A DNA stretch of 35,045 nt, from contig CACBCS010000016.1 in the NCBI GenBank assembly GCA_902537815.1, forward strand, positions 1 to 35,045, given 5' to 3'. The translations under genes and the position numbers were made by a program. Below the pieces are notes generated by a model. That model saw only the letters and a list, made by a program, of their open reading frames with translations. It did no database searches and had not been told where the DNA came from. How positions within the stretch are numbered: position 1 is the first letter of the stretch; every line of letters starts with the position of its first letter. The stretch is from an uncultured Pseudohongiella sp. Lineage in GTDB: Bacteria; Pseudomonadota; Gammaproteobacteria; Pseudomonadales; Pseudohongiellaceae. Below are positions 25,547-34,150 of the stretch, piece after piece.

Positions 25547-26716
25547 ATGTTCAAAATCGGCAGGTTTTCACTGCTCTATATCGGGTGTGCGCTAATACAG
25601 AGCTGCAGTGAACCCTCCTCGATCCGAACACCACCTAGCGAGGAAGAAATAACCAACATTGCGAGAGCCATTCATGAGCGAGTAATCACTCTAGATACGC
25701 ACGTCGACATAAACACCAGCAACTTCACTCATGAGACCAACTACACTCAGGACATAGATACACAGGTAAACCTGCCCAAGATGGACGCGGGAGGTTTAGA
25801 CGTGGCCTTTTTCATCGTGTACACCGCTCAGGGCGAATTGGGGCCAGAGGGCTATCGTGCGGCATATGATAACGCCATCGACAAGTTCGAGGCGATACAC
25901 CGGCTGGCTGAAGAGATCGCACCAGAGCAGATCGAACTGGCCTACAACTCCGATGACGCGAGACAAATAATGTCATCTGGTAAGAAAGTAGCTATGATCG
26001 GAATTGAGAACGCCTTCCCAGTAGGTCCCGACCTTTCCAACATTGAAAAATTCTATAACATGGGCGGTCGCTACATGTCCCTTGCACATAATGGCCACAA
26101 CCAGTTCTCTGATTCCCATACCGGAGAGGCCGATGGCGTTTACTGGCATGGCGGTCTGAGCGAAATGGGCAGGTTTGCGACCAAGGAGATGAACCGCCTG
26201 GGTATCATGATCGACATTTCTCATCCTTCAAGAGAATCGATCATGCAGACCTTGGCATTAAGCCGCGCACCAGTTATCGCATCTCACTCATCAGCGCGGG
26301 CGCTGACAGACCACTCCCGTAACCTCGACGATGAAATGCTACTAGCATTAAAAGACAATGGCGGCGTCATCCAGACTGTGGCTTTTGGCACATATGTCAG
26401 CGAGTTGCGTCGGGCGCACTGGGCGTCCGGTGGCGATTTCGCTGACGCACCACCCGCAACGATCTCTGACTTTGTGGATCATATTGATTATATGGTGGAT
26501 CTCATAGGCATCGAGCACGTCGGCATCAGTTCAGACTTCGATGGCGGGGGAGGTCTCGTCGGCTGGGATAATGCCTCCGAGACTTTCAATGTGACCTCGG
26601 AACTTGTGCGCAAGGGTTATACAGAAGAAGAGATAGAGTTGATGTGGTCTGGAAACCTGCTACGCGTACTAGACGACGTACAGCGCATCGGCATCGAGAT
26701 TCAAAATGAGGCCTAA
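25547..26716 (+). CDS. membrane dipeptidase, peptidase family M19, lipoprotein
   Basis: Encodes 389 residues. The N-terminus ends in IQSC at Cys20, a plausible lipobox, so it is probably lipid-anchored. M19 zinc ligands are seen as LDTHVDIN (H52, D54), the bridging Glu in GIENAFP (about 153), and two His in DISHPS and ASHSSARALTDH; SSDFDGGGG supplies the late Asp. M19 enzymes are binuclear zinc dipeptidases also able to hydrolyse dehydropeptides and some N-acyl amino acids. Located between a propeller and an M20 peptidase, it points to peptide scavenging. CATATAATATG overlaps the start codon, an AT-rich palindrome of uncertain meaning. Confidence 0.9.
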   Translation: MFKIGRFSLLYIGCALIQSCSEPSSIRTPPSEEEITNIARAIHERVITLDTHVDINTSNFTHETNYTQDIDTQVNLPKMDAGGLDVAFFIVYTAQGELGPEGYRAAYDNAIDKFEAIHRLAEEIAPEQIELAYNSDDARQIMSSGKKVAMIGIENAFPVGPDLSNIEKFYNMGGRYMSLAHNGHNQFSDSHTGEADGVYWHGGLSEMGRFATKEMNRLGIMIDISHPSRESIMQTLALSRAPVIASHSSARALTDHSRNLDDEMLLALKDNGGVIQTVAFGTYVSELRRAHWASGGDFADAPPATISDFVDHIDYMVDLIGIEHVGISSDFDGGGGLVGWDNASETFNVTSELVRKGYTEEEIELMWSGNLLRVLDDVQRIGIEIQNEA

Positions 26717-26841
26717 GCTGCATGTAGGTTTGCTGATACACCTGCGAATCATTACAGCGCCTAACCTTCGGTATCTTTCAAAGTCTACTTTTTTCTGACA
26801 CCGGACTGTTTCCGCTGAGAATTTTGAGTTTTCCCTCAACT

Positions 26842-28158
26842 ATGAAAAATCTAGCAATTACCCTAATCCTTTGCCTGCAACCTTTTTTTTCGACCTCAGC
26901 ACAAGAGCTTGAGCCTCTGCTTCCAGTTGACGAGCCCATCTCTGAGCAATTGCAGGCAGTGTTGATAGATCCCATTGTGCAGGCCGCACTGCAACGCATT
27001 CAAGAACGAGAACCCCTTACTGTAGAGGAGCAGTTGGCAATTACGGAAATTGCAGCTCCACCCTTCCAGGAAAAGCGCCGTGCTGATGATTATCTGAAAC
27101 GACTCTCAGATCTCGGGCTTTCTGATGCTTACATCGATAGTGAGGGAAATGTGGTGGGCTATAGACGGGGAACTGGGAAAGGGCCCACCTTATTAATCGC
27201 CGCTCACCTAGACACGGTTTTCCCGGAATCAGTGGACACCACTGTCAAGCTGCGTGGAGGCCGCTACTACGCGCCCGGAATCGGCGATGACACCCGTGGT
27301 CTCGCTGTATTGCTATCCGTAATCGATGTTATGAACCAGTATGACATCGAAACAATTGGCGACATTATTTTTAGCGGCAACGTTGGCGAAGAAGGCCGCG
27401 GTGACCTGCGAGGAGTAAAGGCCCTGTTTCGTGACCTTGAAGGCGTAGACGGATTCATCTCAGTTGATGGTGTGCGCCTCAGCCGTATCACCGCCGGTGG
27501 TACCGGCAGTCGCCGCTTCGAGTTCATTTTCTCGGGCCCCGGTGGACACTCCTTTGGAGCCTTCGGCCTGCCCTCCGCGATCCACGCTATGGGCAGAGCT
27601 ATAGCCTACATTGCAGAATTGCAGACGCCACAATTTCCAAGGACAACATTCACTGTGGGAACAGTGGCCGGAGGTACCTCGGTGAATTCAATCGCGGCAG
27701 ACGCAACGTTCGCCATCGATATGCGCTCCAACAGCAGCGAGTCACTCGCCATTTTAGAGCGTAAAGCAAAGCGAGCTGCCCTCACCGCTGTCTCGGAAGA
27801 AAATTCGCGTTGGGACAGCGACGCCGTTAGCGTTGAATTTAAGTTAATCGGTGACAGACCAGTGGGCAGCACTCCCGTCGAAAGTCCCATCGTGCAGGTT
27901 GCGGCAGGGGCCTACGCAAAGCTTGGGGTCAACATCGGGGGAATAACGGTCTCCAGCACCGACTCCAACGTACCTATGGCACTGGGTATCCCCGCGATTA
28001 CAATTTCGGGCGGTGGTGATGGTGGCGGTGCACACTCGCCATCCGAGTGGTTTGAACCGGTGGACTCGTACTTAGGCCCGCAGGCGGTATTGATCAACAT
28101 ACTCACTCTAGTTGGTATTTCGGGCGTGAGTACTCCTGTCTTGGCAGATGATTACTGA
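26842..28158 (+). CDS. exported M20-family metallopeptidase
   Basis: Encodes 438 residues from ATG 26842, giving MKNLAITLILCLQPFFSTSA and AQ, a complete signal peptide; a TTG 18 bp upstream is less likely. M20 features: AAHLDTVFP (H-x-D), GIGDDTRGLAVLL (bridging Asp), GNVGEEGRGDLRG (catalytic Glu pair), the dimerisation-lid GGHSFGAFGLPSAIHA and the last His in AHSPSEWF. It resembles tripeptide aminopeptidase-type members. Being exported is unusual for the M20 aminopeptidases of gammaproteobacteria. It needs two zinc ions, as does the M19 enzyme just upstream. Confidence 0.88.
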   Translation: MKNLAITLILCLQPFFSTSAQELEPLLPVDEPISEQLQAVLIDPIVQAALQRIQEREPLTVEEQLAITEIAAPPFQEKRRADDYLKRLSDLGLSDAYIDSEGNVVGYRRGTGKGPTLLIAAHLDTVFPESVDTTVKLRGGRYYAPGIGDDTRGLAVLLSVIDVMNQYDIETIGDIIFSGNVGEEGRGDLRGVKALFRDLEGVDGFISVDGVRLSRITAGGTGSRRFEFIFSGPGGHSFGAFGLPSAIHAMGRAIAYIAELQTPQFPRTTFTVGTVAGGTSVNSIAADATFAIDMRSNSSESLAILERKAKRAALTAVSEENSRWDSDAVSVEFKLIGDRPVGSTPVESPIVQVAAGAYAKLGVNIGGITVSSTDSNVPMALGIPAITISGGGDGGGAHSPSEWFEPVDSYLGPQAVLINILTLVGISGVSTPVLADDY

Positions 28159-28346
28159 TCGCCTCTTACTTTCTCCAGCCCTTATCCGTGGCTATAGCCA
28201 TTTGATCCAATCAACTCCCATAATTTCTTAAGCAGGGAAATCCGCAACGAACATGCGGTACGATCTATTTCAACTGCTCCACGAACGACCACGTTTCGCG
28301 GCACAATGCTGGCGATTTTGCCGAGCGAACAGCGACAAAAGCCCAA

Positions 28347-29597
28347 TTACGCAGATCGCAGAACATAACCCAGGGACCGGCTATACGCAATGCCCGCTGG
28401 GATGAGAGATAGTGCAGCTGAGGCGGCTATGGCTCCCCCCATGTAAAGCCAGATGTTCGATGTGGTTGGCCAGACCTCGATCACAATGGCAAAATTTTCA
28501 CTCAACCAGGACTGAGTGAGCGCGAGCCCAGCAGTCACGACAAAATAACTCATACACACCGATATTAGAGTCAGACTCAAAGCTTCTAGTTCAATAATCA
28601 ATAGTATGAACAAAGGCCGGGCGCCGATCGCCCGATACAGTGCTAGTTCACGGCTTCTTTCGCGCAAGGAAGATAGCAACATTGTACTCAAGCCCAGCAG
28701 CGAAGCGATTAGTACCAGAATAGAGATAATATTCAGCAGGCCCTCTAAGGTTCCAATGATCTGCCATAGTTCGCCCAGCGCGACTGCAGGCAAAATAGCT
28801 GTAAGCGGTTCACGGGGATAATTATTGATAGCACGCTGCAAACCAAAAACGGCCATCGGTGTTTCCAAGCCAAGTAGCACAGCGGTAATCTGAGTGGGCT
28901 GCAGGTCTACTAGACGCGGGTCTTCCTTCTCAATACCCAAGGTGGCGACCTGTGCGCCATTTTGCCAACCAAGATGAATCGCCTCTATTCCCTGAAGACT
29001 TACGTGGATCGTCCTGTCCACGGGCGTGCCGGTGGGCGCCAAAATACCTGACACGGTGAACGGTAGGTTTTCATGATTTACAAAGCTTGTGTTGCCTATG
29101 CCATGTGAGAGCACTATCTCTTTACCCAGCTCGTAACCTAGTGAATTTGCCACTTCACTACCTAGCACGGCATGTAGCACATCTGAGAATGGCCTCCCTT
29201 CAGAGAACCTCAACTCCTGTGAATCGCTATAGCGAAAATGTTCGAAGTACTGCGAATTAGTGCCCAATACGCGGTAGCCTTGATGGGAATCTCCAAGGGA
29301 GAGCGGAATACTCCAGCTGACTTCTGGCCGAGTGGCGATTTCTTCATAGCTTTCCCATCTGATATTGTTTGTGGCGTTTCCAATTCTAAATACGGAATAG
29401 AGCAAGAGATTGATCTGGCTAGTACGCGCACCAACCAATAAATCGACGTCAGATATTGTGCGAACGAAGCTACTTTTTGCTTGCGCCCTAATATGCTCGA
29501 CCCCGATTACGATGACCATGCTGATGGTGAGAGAGGCAACAGTCAACATGACGCTACCCCGTCTGCTCCACAGACTGCTCAAAGCAACCTCAAACAC
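28347..29597 (-). CDS. FtsX-like ABC transporter permease (Zrg-type zinc system)
   Basis: Encodes 416 residues from GTG 29597, which overlaps the ATPase stop by 8 bp and starts right before FEVALSSLWSRRGSVMLTVA; a TTG at 29642 would overlap the ATPase by 53 bp. Topology is MacB/FtsX-like: one N-terminal membrane helix (SVMLTVASLTISMVIVIG), a large periplasmic domain, then three C-terminal helices (LLNIISILVLIASLLGLSTM, LFILLIIELEALSLTLISVC, LYMGGAIAASAALSLIPAG). RERSRELALYRAIGARP is the conserved cytoplasmic motif. It partners the ATPase. The gene orientation and DUF3299 neighbour match zinc-linked clusters. Confidence 0.85.
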   Translation of the reverse strand: MFEVALSSLWSRRGSVMLTVASLTISMVIVIGVEHIRAQAKSSFVRTISDVDLLVGARTSQINLLLYSVFRIGNATNNIRWESYEEIATRPEVSWSIPLSLGDSHQGYRVLGTNSQYFEHFRYSDSQELRFSEGRPFSDVLHAVLGSEVANSLGYELGKEIVLSHGIGNTSFVNHENLPFTVSGILAPTGTPVDRTIHVSLQGIEAIHLGWQNGAQVATLGIEKEDPRLVDLQPTQITAVLLGLETPMAVFGLQRAINNYPREPLTAILPAVALGELWQIIGTLEGLLNIISILVLIASLLGLSTMLLSSLRERSRELALYRAIGARPLFILLIIELEALSLTLISVCMSYFVVTAGLALTQSWLSENFAIVIEVWPTTSNIWLYMGGAIAASAALSLIPAGIAYSRSLGYVLRSA

Positions 29598-30279
29598 GGC
29601 TTGCCTTTCCTTTTTGTGCTCTGTTGAACTCAGATAGCTCAATTTCGGTATCGAAATATTTCATGAGGGAGCGATCATGACTCGCAAAAATCATTGTGCA
29701 ATCGCTGACATCCCGTATTGACATCAATAGGCGCATAAATGAGTCGCGTGTATCGGCATCCAATGCGGAGGTTGGTTCGTCTGCCAGCAAAAGCTCAGGG
29801 TCATTAATCAAGGCTCGCGCAATTGCTACTCGCTGCTGCTGGCCGACACTTAGGGTATCGGCACGCCGCTGCAGCAATCCTAGATCTAGATTGAGCGCCT
29901 GCAGAAGGACTTCCGACTTTTCTCTAAAGTCTTGCCGAGACCCTCTGGAAAAACTCCCCGCCAGCCGCAGGTTGCCTGCCACTGTTAGAAAAGGAATTAG
30001 ATTGAACTGCTGGAAGACGATGCCGATGTGATTGGCACGGAAACTGTCTCGTTCGCGTGGACTGAGTGAGGCGAGTTCAGTGCCGAGGACCTTAAGAGTG
30101 CCTGACTGGACGGTTAATGTGCCAGCGAAGAGACCGAGCAGAGTAGACTTACCGCTACCGGATGCACCGCGCAGGAATACAGTCTCTCCCTGCCCTACGC
30201 TTAATCCTGAGATGTCCAGTCCTGGAGAGTCCGTCTTAGGCCAGGTGTAGCGCATATTTTCTATGCTTATGATCGACAT
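29590..30279 (-). CDS. LolD/MacB-type ABC transporter ATP-binding protein
   Basis: Encodes 229 residues, standard for a single nucleotide-binding domain. Walker A is GASGSGKSTLLG, the Q-loop is VFQQFNLIPF, the signature is LSVGQQQRVAIARAL, Walker B with catalytic Glu is LLLADEPTSALD, and the H-loop is FASHDRSLM. It drives the adjacent FtsX-like permease. Such pairs do not import through a channel in the classical way but act as mechanotransmitters on periplasmic partners. Together with DUF2796 and DUF3299 proteins it matches the Vibrio Zrg zinc uptake set. A Zur-like sequence sits 12 bp before its start. Confidence 0.92.
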   Translation of the reverse strand: MSIISIENMRYTWPKTDSPGLDISGLSVGQGETVFLRGASGSGKSTLLGLFAGTLTVQSGTLKVLGTELASLSPRERDSFRANHIGIVFQQFNLIPFLTVAGNLRLAGSFSRGSRQDFREKSEVLLQALNLDLGLLQRRADTLSVGQQQRVAIARALINDPELLLADEPTSALDADTRDSFMRLLMSIRDVSDCTMIFASHDRSLMKYFDTEIELSEFNRAQKGKASRV

Positions 30280-30290
30280 ATCTATGCAGT

Positions 30291-30313
30291 GAAATGTTAC
30301 ACTGTTACAGACC
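30291..30313. promoter_or_regulatory. candidate Zur operator between ABC ATPase and DUF3299 genes
   Basis: GAAATGTTACACTGTTACAG plus ACC matches the full left half (GAAATGTTA) of the Zur box and parts of the right half. The inner 13 bases GTTACACTGTTAC are nearly symmetric. It lies in the 68-bp divergent gap and could control both genes. Confidence 0.45.
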
Positions 30314-30347
30314 TAGAAGCTTATCCCACCATAGGGTACAAATCCAA

Positions 30348-30881
30348 ATGAATCCTACACTCCAAACATTTAGCTTGTTCCTACTGGTATTTCTCTCACA
30401 CGGAGCCTACAGCCAGGACCCAGTGCTGTCAGTGGAATGGACGGACCTACTTAGTCAATCCGATTTGGAAGCCATTCTAAATCCACCAGAGATGTCTCAC
30501 GACCTCTACGGCTGGCAACAACAACTCGATAATAACCCAGACGCCACAGCCTACAGCGACGCGCTGCAATCTTATGACGTAAACCCTGACCTTGTTAACA
30601 AAAGGATTATGATACCGGGTTTTATTGTTCCCACAGCCTACAATGAAGAACGCAAGATCACAGAATTTTTCCTAGTGCCCTTTTTCGGGGCCTGCATTCA
30701 TCTCCCTCCACCACCGCCAAATCAAATCATCCATGTTAGCTATGAGCGCGGTCTTACGCTTGGTAATTTTTACGACGCCCAGGTCGTGCATGGCTTACTG
30801 ACCAGTGAGGTAATCAATACCGATATTGCTAACTCAGCCTACAAACTGGTTGCGGAAGGCGTCTCCATCTATTCCTACTGA
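30348..30881 (+). CDS. DUF3299 periplasmic protein (second paralogue)
   Basis: Encodes 177 residues from ATG 30348, which begins a proper signal peptide (NPTLQTFSLFLLVFLSHGAY then SQ); the frame is open further upstream but without a signal-like sequence. Shared with the paralogue at 23360: VEWTDLLSQSDLEAILNPPE, RIMIPGFIVPTAYNEE, FLVPFFGACIHLPPP and PPNQIIHV, a compact cysteine- and proline-containing signature. The two copies differ at many positions and lie on opposite strands, so they are old paralogues rather than a recent duplication. It is divergent from the ABC genes and shares a Zur-like site with them. Confidence 0.85.
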   Translation: MNPTLQTFSLFLLVFLSHGAYSQDPVLSVEWTDLLSQSDLEAILNPPEMSHDLYGWQQQLDNNPDATAYSDALQSYDVNPDLVNKRIMIPGFIVPTAYNEERKITEFFLVPFFGACIHLPPPPPNQIIHVSYERGLTLGNFYDAQVVHGLLTSEVINTDIANSAYKLVAEGVSIYSY

Positions 30882-31021
30882 TACCTCTGCTGCCATCATT
30901 GAAATTTTCCTTACGATCTTGACGAAGTACGACGGCGTCAGATACGTTGACCAACAATCTTAATGAAATAGTTACATGCTGCGACATTAGCAATCAAAAG
31001 GGCAGGAAGTCGGTTATAACT

Positions 31022-32983
31022 ATGTGCAAATATCGAATAAACACATTGAACTTGCTGTGTAAGCGTTTCACTCAGAAAATATTTTTTTCGTATCACCTTC
31101 AAATACTAGTGTCTGCTTGTTTATGGCTGTCAGCGCCGCAGCTAGGCCTTAATGCGGCCGAGCAAGGCTCAACACAAAACGCATTCTCGCTGTTTAATGG
31201 TCATTCATATCAGATAATTACCACTCCAAAGTCGTGGTCTGAAGCAGAAGAGTATGCAGCCTCTATAGGCGGCAGGCTCCTGGTGATTAATTCTTTTCAA
31301 GAAAATGTCTATATCGAGAAGCTCATGTCAAATTACGGGCAAGTTGCGCCTGATGGAGGTGGGGCTGAATATCACTGGCTTGGAGCATCAGACTCGATAA
31401 ATGAAAATAACTGGGCTTGGGCAGATGGTTCAACACTCGAAACAAGCAAAATTTCTGGTCGTGCATTTTGGGGCGATGGCGCAGGCCATGGAATAGGTGG
31501 AAGCGAGCCAGATAATTTCAACAATCAAGACTGCCTCGCCATGGCAGTCACAGCATGGCCGGCGGCTAATCCAGGTTTCTACGGTGCGGCGGGACAGTGG
31601 AACGACATTGATTGTGATAACAGCCTGAACTTCATAGTCGAATACCCGGTTGATACCACTTATTCCGACGGCCAACTAAGCGCAGAGAATATAAGCGTTG
31701 GAGACAAAAAGTATCGAGCAGAATTGCGATTAATTGAATGCGCTTCTATTTGCTTCCAAGTTTCAAGCGCAACGGAAATCCAAGATGGCAGTGAATTATC
31801 GATAAACGATGTTTCTGGAGATATTCTCAGGTTGAGAAGAGTAAACGTAGGAGCGACATCCTATGACGTTGCCCTCAAACTTACTGATCCGGACAGTTTA
31901 ATTTTTACATTGGACTCTGCCATTGAAACATTTTCAGTTACAGCGGTTCCAGGTGAAACATGGGTAACAGCTACAACGGAACAGGTCGGCTTGGACGCAG
32001 AGAAGTTCCAAAAGGTTGTGGACTATGCGTTTGGAGAAGGGCAAAACACTCAGGGACTCGTAGTAGTTCGACACGGATCAATTGTCTTTGAACGATATGC
32101 CGAAGGTTCAGACAAGGACTCAATAGCAACTTCTTGGTCGACTGCAAAATCTTTCACTAGCGCTTTAGCCGGGGTCGCAATCGAAAAGGGGTTCATTTCT
32201 TCTGTTGATGCATCCGCGGCTGAATTCATTTCCGACTGGTCAGGGGATGAGAGAGCAAATATAACACTGAAAGATTTGTTGCTAATGTCTTCAGGACTAA
32301 GTGAGGATGGAGACGATAGCACCAGCATGTATATTGGCGTCAAAGATGAAAATGACCAATATGACGCCGTCGACAATGTCTTATTCTCTATTGATAGAAC
32401 CGTTAACCCCGAGCGGGCCAGATGGTTGGGCGCTGGATATACTTGGAATTATGCAAATGCTGACACCCAAATACTTGGCGAAATTATAGAGCGTTCAGCT
32501 GGTAAATCTTTGTTGGATTTTGCACGCGAGAATCTTTTTTCAAAGATCGGCATTTCAGCTATATGGTGGACAGATAAATTCTCTAATTATATGGCTTACT
32601 GTTGTCTGGATATGACGAGCAGAAATTTTGCCCGGTTTGGTTTGTTATACGCACGAGATGGAAGGTGGGGGGACGTTCAAGTTGTGCCGAGAGAATACGT
32701 CATCGAATCTACAGCTCCTTCAATTGTGATAACGGAAGACTTCCCATTAGGGTATGGATATCATTGGTGGCCGGACAGATCTGGGAAGTGGTTCGCGGCC
32801 AAAGGTAGTCGTTATAATAACATCTATATCTATCCAGGCTTAGATATTGTAGTAGTCAGAAATAGCCTCTACACACACGTTGGGGATTCATATTCAAGAG
32901 AGGATTCCTACCACTCCACAGAAGCCCCTGCTAACTGGGACGATAGTGAGTTTTTTAACTTGGTTATCGAGTCTGTGAACTAG
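31022..32983 (+). CDS. exported C-type lectin / serine beta-lactamase-like hydrolase fusion
   Basis: Encodes 653 residues from ATG 31022 (GGAAG about 15 bp upstream); a TTG 75 bp earlier is possible. A signal peptide (SYHLQILVSACLWLSAPQLG) is followed by a C-type lectin fold at about 57-203 (NGHSYQIITTPKSWSEAEEY, EPDNFNNQDC with the sugar/Ca EPD-N motif, GQWNDIDCDNSLNFIVEY). A beta-sandwich-like linker follows. A class C/serine hydrolase domain at about 323-653 has SxxK as S373-TA-K376 and YxN as Y477-A-N479. Such enzymes cleave peptides or esters; the lectin part may target polysaccharide. It is the last gene before att copy 4. Confidence 0.82.
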   Translation: MCKYRINTLNLLCKRFTQKIFFSYHLQILVSACLWLSAPQLGLNAAEQGSTQNAFSLFNGHSYQIITTPKSWSEAEEYAASIGGRLLVINSFQENVYIEKLMSNYGQVAPDGGGAEYHWLGASDSINENNWAWADGSTLETSKISGRAFWGDGAGHGIGGSEPDNFNNQDCLAMAVTAWPAANPGFYGAAGQWNDIDCDNSLNFIVEYPVDTTYSDGQLSAENISVGDKKYRAELRLIECASICFQVSSATEIQDGSELSINDVSGDILRLRRVNVGATSYDVALKLTDPDSLIFTLDSAIETFSVTAVPGETWVTATTEQVGLDAEKFQKVVDYAFGEGQNTQGLVVVRHGSIVFERYAEGSDKDSIATSWSTAKSFTSALAGVAIEKGFISSVDASAAEFISDWSGDERANITLKDLLLMSSGLSEDGDDSTSMYIGVKDENDQYDAVDNVLFSIDRTVNPERARWLGAGYTWNYANADTQILGEIIERSAGKSLLDFARENLFSKIGISAIWWTDKFSNYMAYCCLDMTSRNFARFGLLYARDGRWGDVQVVPREYVIESTAPSIVITEDFPLGYGYHWWPDRSGKWFAAKGSRYNNIYIYPGLDIVVVRNSLYTHVGDSYSREDSYHSTEAPANWDDSEFFNLVIESVN

Positions 32984-32989
32984 GTAGAG

Positions 32990-33187
32990 AGTCTGCGAGT
33001 GACTCATAATCCGTCGGTCCCAGGTTCGAGTCCTGATGGGCCCATCAACTAAATCAATAAGTTACGTGCTGCTACTCTGCACCTCATCCAACGAATCATT
33101 AACGATGTAACTATGGATGTAAACACAATTTTACCATATATCATCTAACCCCTCGAACGACTCCACCCTCTTTAAAAAACAAATCAC
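32990..33187 (+). repeat. att copy 4: tRNA 3' half plus complete left-end sequence
   Basis: From ACTCATAATCCGTCGGTCCC through the T arm, acceptor and about 140 bp beyond, it parallels 15380-15562 with scattered differences. Specific changes are TGATGGGCCCATCA instead of TGGTGGGCCCACCA and loss of the CCA end. It is preceded by TCTGCGAG, as in copy 3. It starts eight bases after the lectin-hydrolase stop and opens the last module. Confidence 0.87.
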
Positions 33188-33322
33188 GGTCTGACAGAAC
33201 TGACTATGATGCTTATTCAATTAAATTTGGCCCGTTAGCCCAATTCAGCGGTATTGAAAAATTATGGCTCTTCTCGTAGTCTTCTCGAGAGTTCACTCAA
33301 AGATGTCTTAAGGTGCATAACT

Positions 33323-34150
33323 ATGTCTTTTAAACCAGCTCCTTTACCGACTGCAGAAGAAGCTAGAGTCTCTGAAGTTGAAGCCCTTGCGGTGATGGGT
33401 ACAGATCAAAAGCAGTCATACTATGATTATGTTTCACTCGCAGCTGAGCTCGCGAATTGCAGGTTGTCGGTGATTAATATTATCGATTCTTCTACTCAAT
33501 GGTCATTGTGTGGCTTCGGTTTGCCTGATGAAGTTTTCCAAACTATCCGGTCAGCGCCACGGGAAATGACGATTTGTCAGTACGCATTACTCAGTCACAA
33601 GCCAACAATTATTGAGGATCTCGAAAAAGACACTCTTTTTAATGATCACCCGATGGTTATAAACGAACCAAATATAAGGTTCTATGCTGGTTTTCCATTG
33701 ATTTCAAAACGCGGTAACGTTATGGGCACATTGTGTTTAATTGATTACGAGCCGCAACATATTGAGGCCGGACTGATAGGTGTTTTTGACAAGCTCGCGA
33801 GAAGAGTCGCACACCAGTTAGAACTTTCAAAGGAAAAAGTGAATCAAGACGTTGAGTATTTAACAAATATCTTGGCCCGTATCGTTAAAAAGTTTCGGGG
33901 GCTGACCGTAGATGAGCTCCTATTCTGCCTAAATCTCCGAGAAAGAGAAGGCAGGCTTGAGCTCGATGGAGAATTTAAACAGAAGCTACTTGCAGGTGGG
34001 ATAATCGAAAGCTCTGGTGGTGAAATAGTATTTTCCAAAGATTGGACGGCGATTAAAGAAGAAATATTTGAGAGCAGAAAAAATAGGCGAGTAGTAAAAA
34101 TCGACGAGAGTTACTTAGATAATCAAATACAACTCATAGAGAATATGTAA
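33323..34150 (+). CDS. GAF-domain sensor-like protein
   Basis: Encodes 275 residues from ATG 33323, chosen for its AAGG upstream; a TTG at 33254 would add 23 residues. Residues about 30-165 form a GAF domain: ELANCRLSVINIIDSSTQWS, TICQYALLSHKPTIIEDLEK, NIRFYAGFPLISKRGNVMGT then LCLID. The remaining 110 residues are charged helices without kinase, GGDEF or HTH motifs. GAF domains bind small ligands or chromophores. The gene abuts a small unknown gene with no gap, so the pair probably acts together. Codon use is AT-rich compared with the core, a sign of foreign origin. Confidence 0.8.
   Translation: MSFKPAPLPTAEEARVSEVEALAVMGTDQKQSYYDYVSLAAELANCRLSVINIIDSSTQWSLCGFGLPDEVFQTIRSAPREMTICQYALLSHKPTIIEDLEKDTLFNDHPMVINEPNIRFYAGFPLISKRGNVMGTLCLIDYEPQHIEAGLIGVFDKLARRVAHQLELSKEKVNQDVEYLTNILARIVKKFRGLTVDELLFCLNLREREGRLELDGEFKQKLLAGGIIESSGGEIVFSKDWTAIKEEIFESRKNRRVVKIDESYLDNQIQLIENM

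Noticed and set aside
28253-28405. Plus-strand 50-codon frame (MRYDLFQLLHERPRFAAQCW) overlapping the permease 3' end
   Set aside because: It overlaps a real gene on the other strand, has no clear ribosome binding site and no recognised family, although the start looks protein-like.
31990-32983. Serine hydrolase domain as an AmpC resistance enzyme
   Set aside because: SxxK and YxN are shared by esterases and peptidases of this superfamily, a KTG triad is not evident, and the lectin fusion is unlike AmpC.
15349-33187. Repeated tRNA sequences as additional functional tRNA genes
   Set aside because: Copies 2-4 lack the acceptor 5' strand and D arm, and copy 4 has lost the CCA end; only the copy at 15349-15425 is complete.
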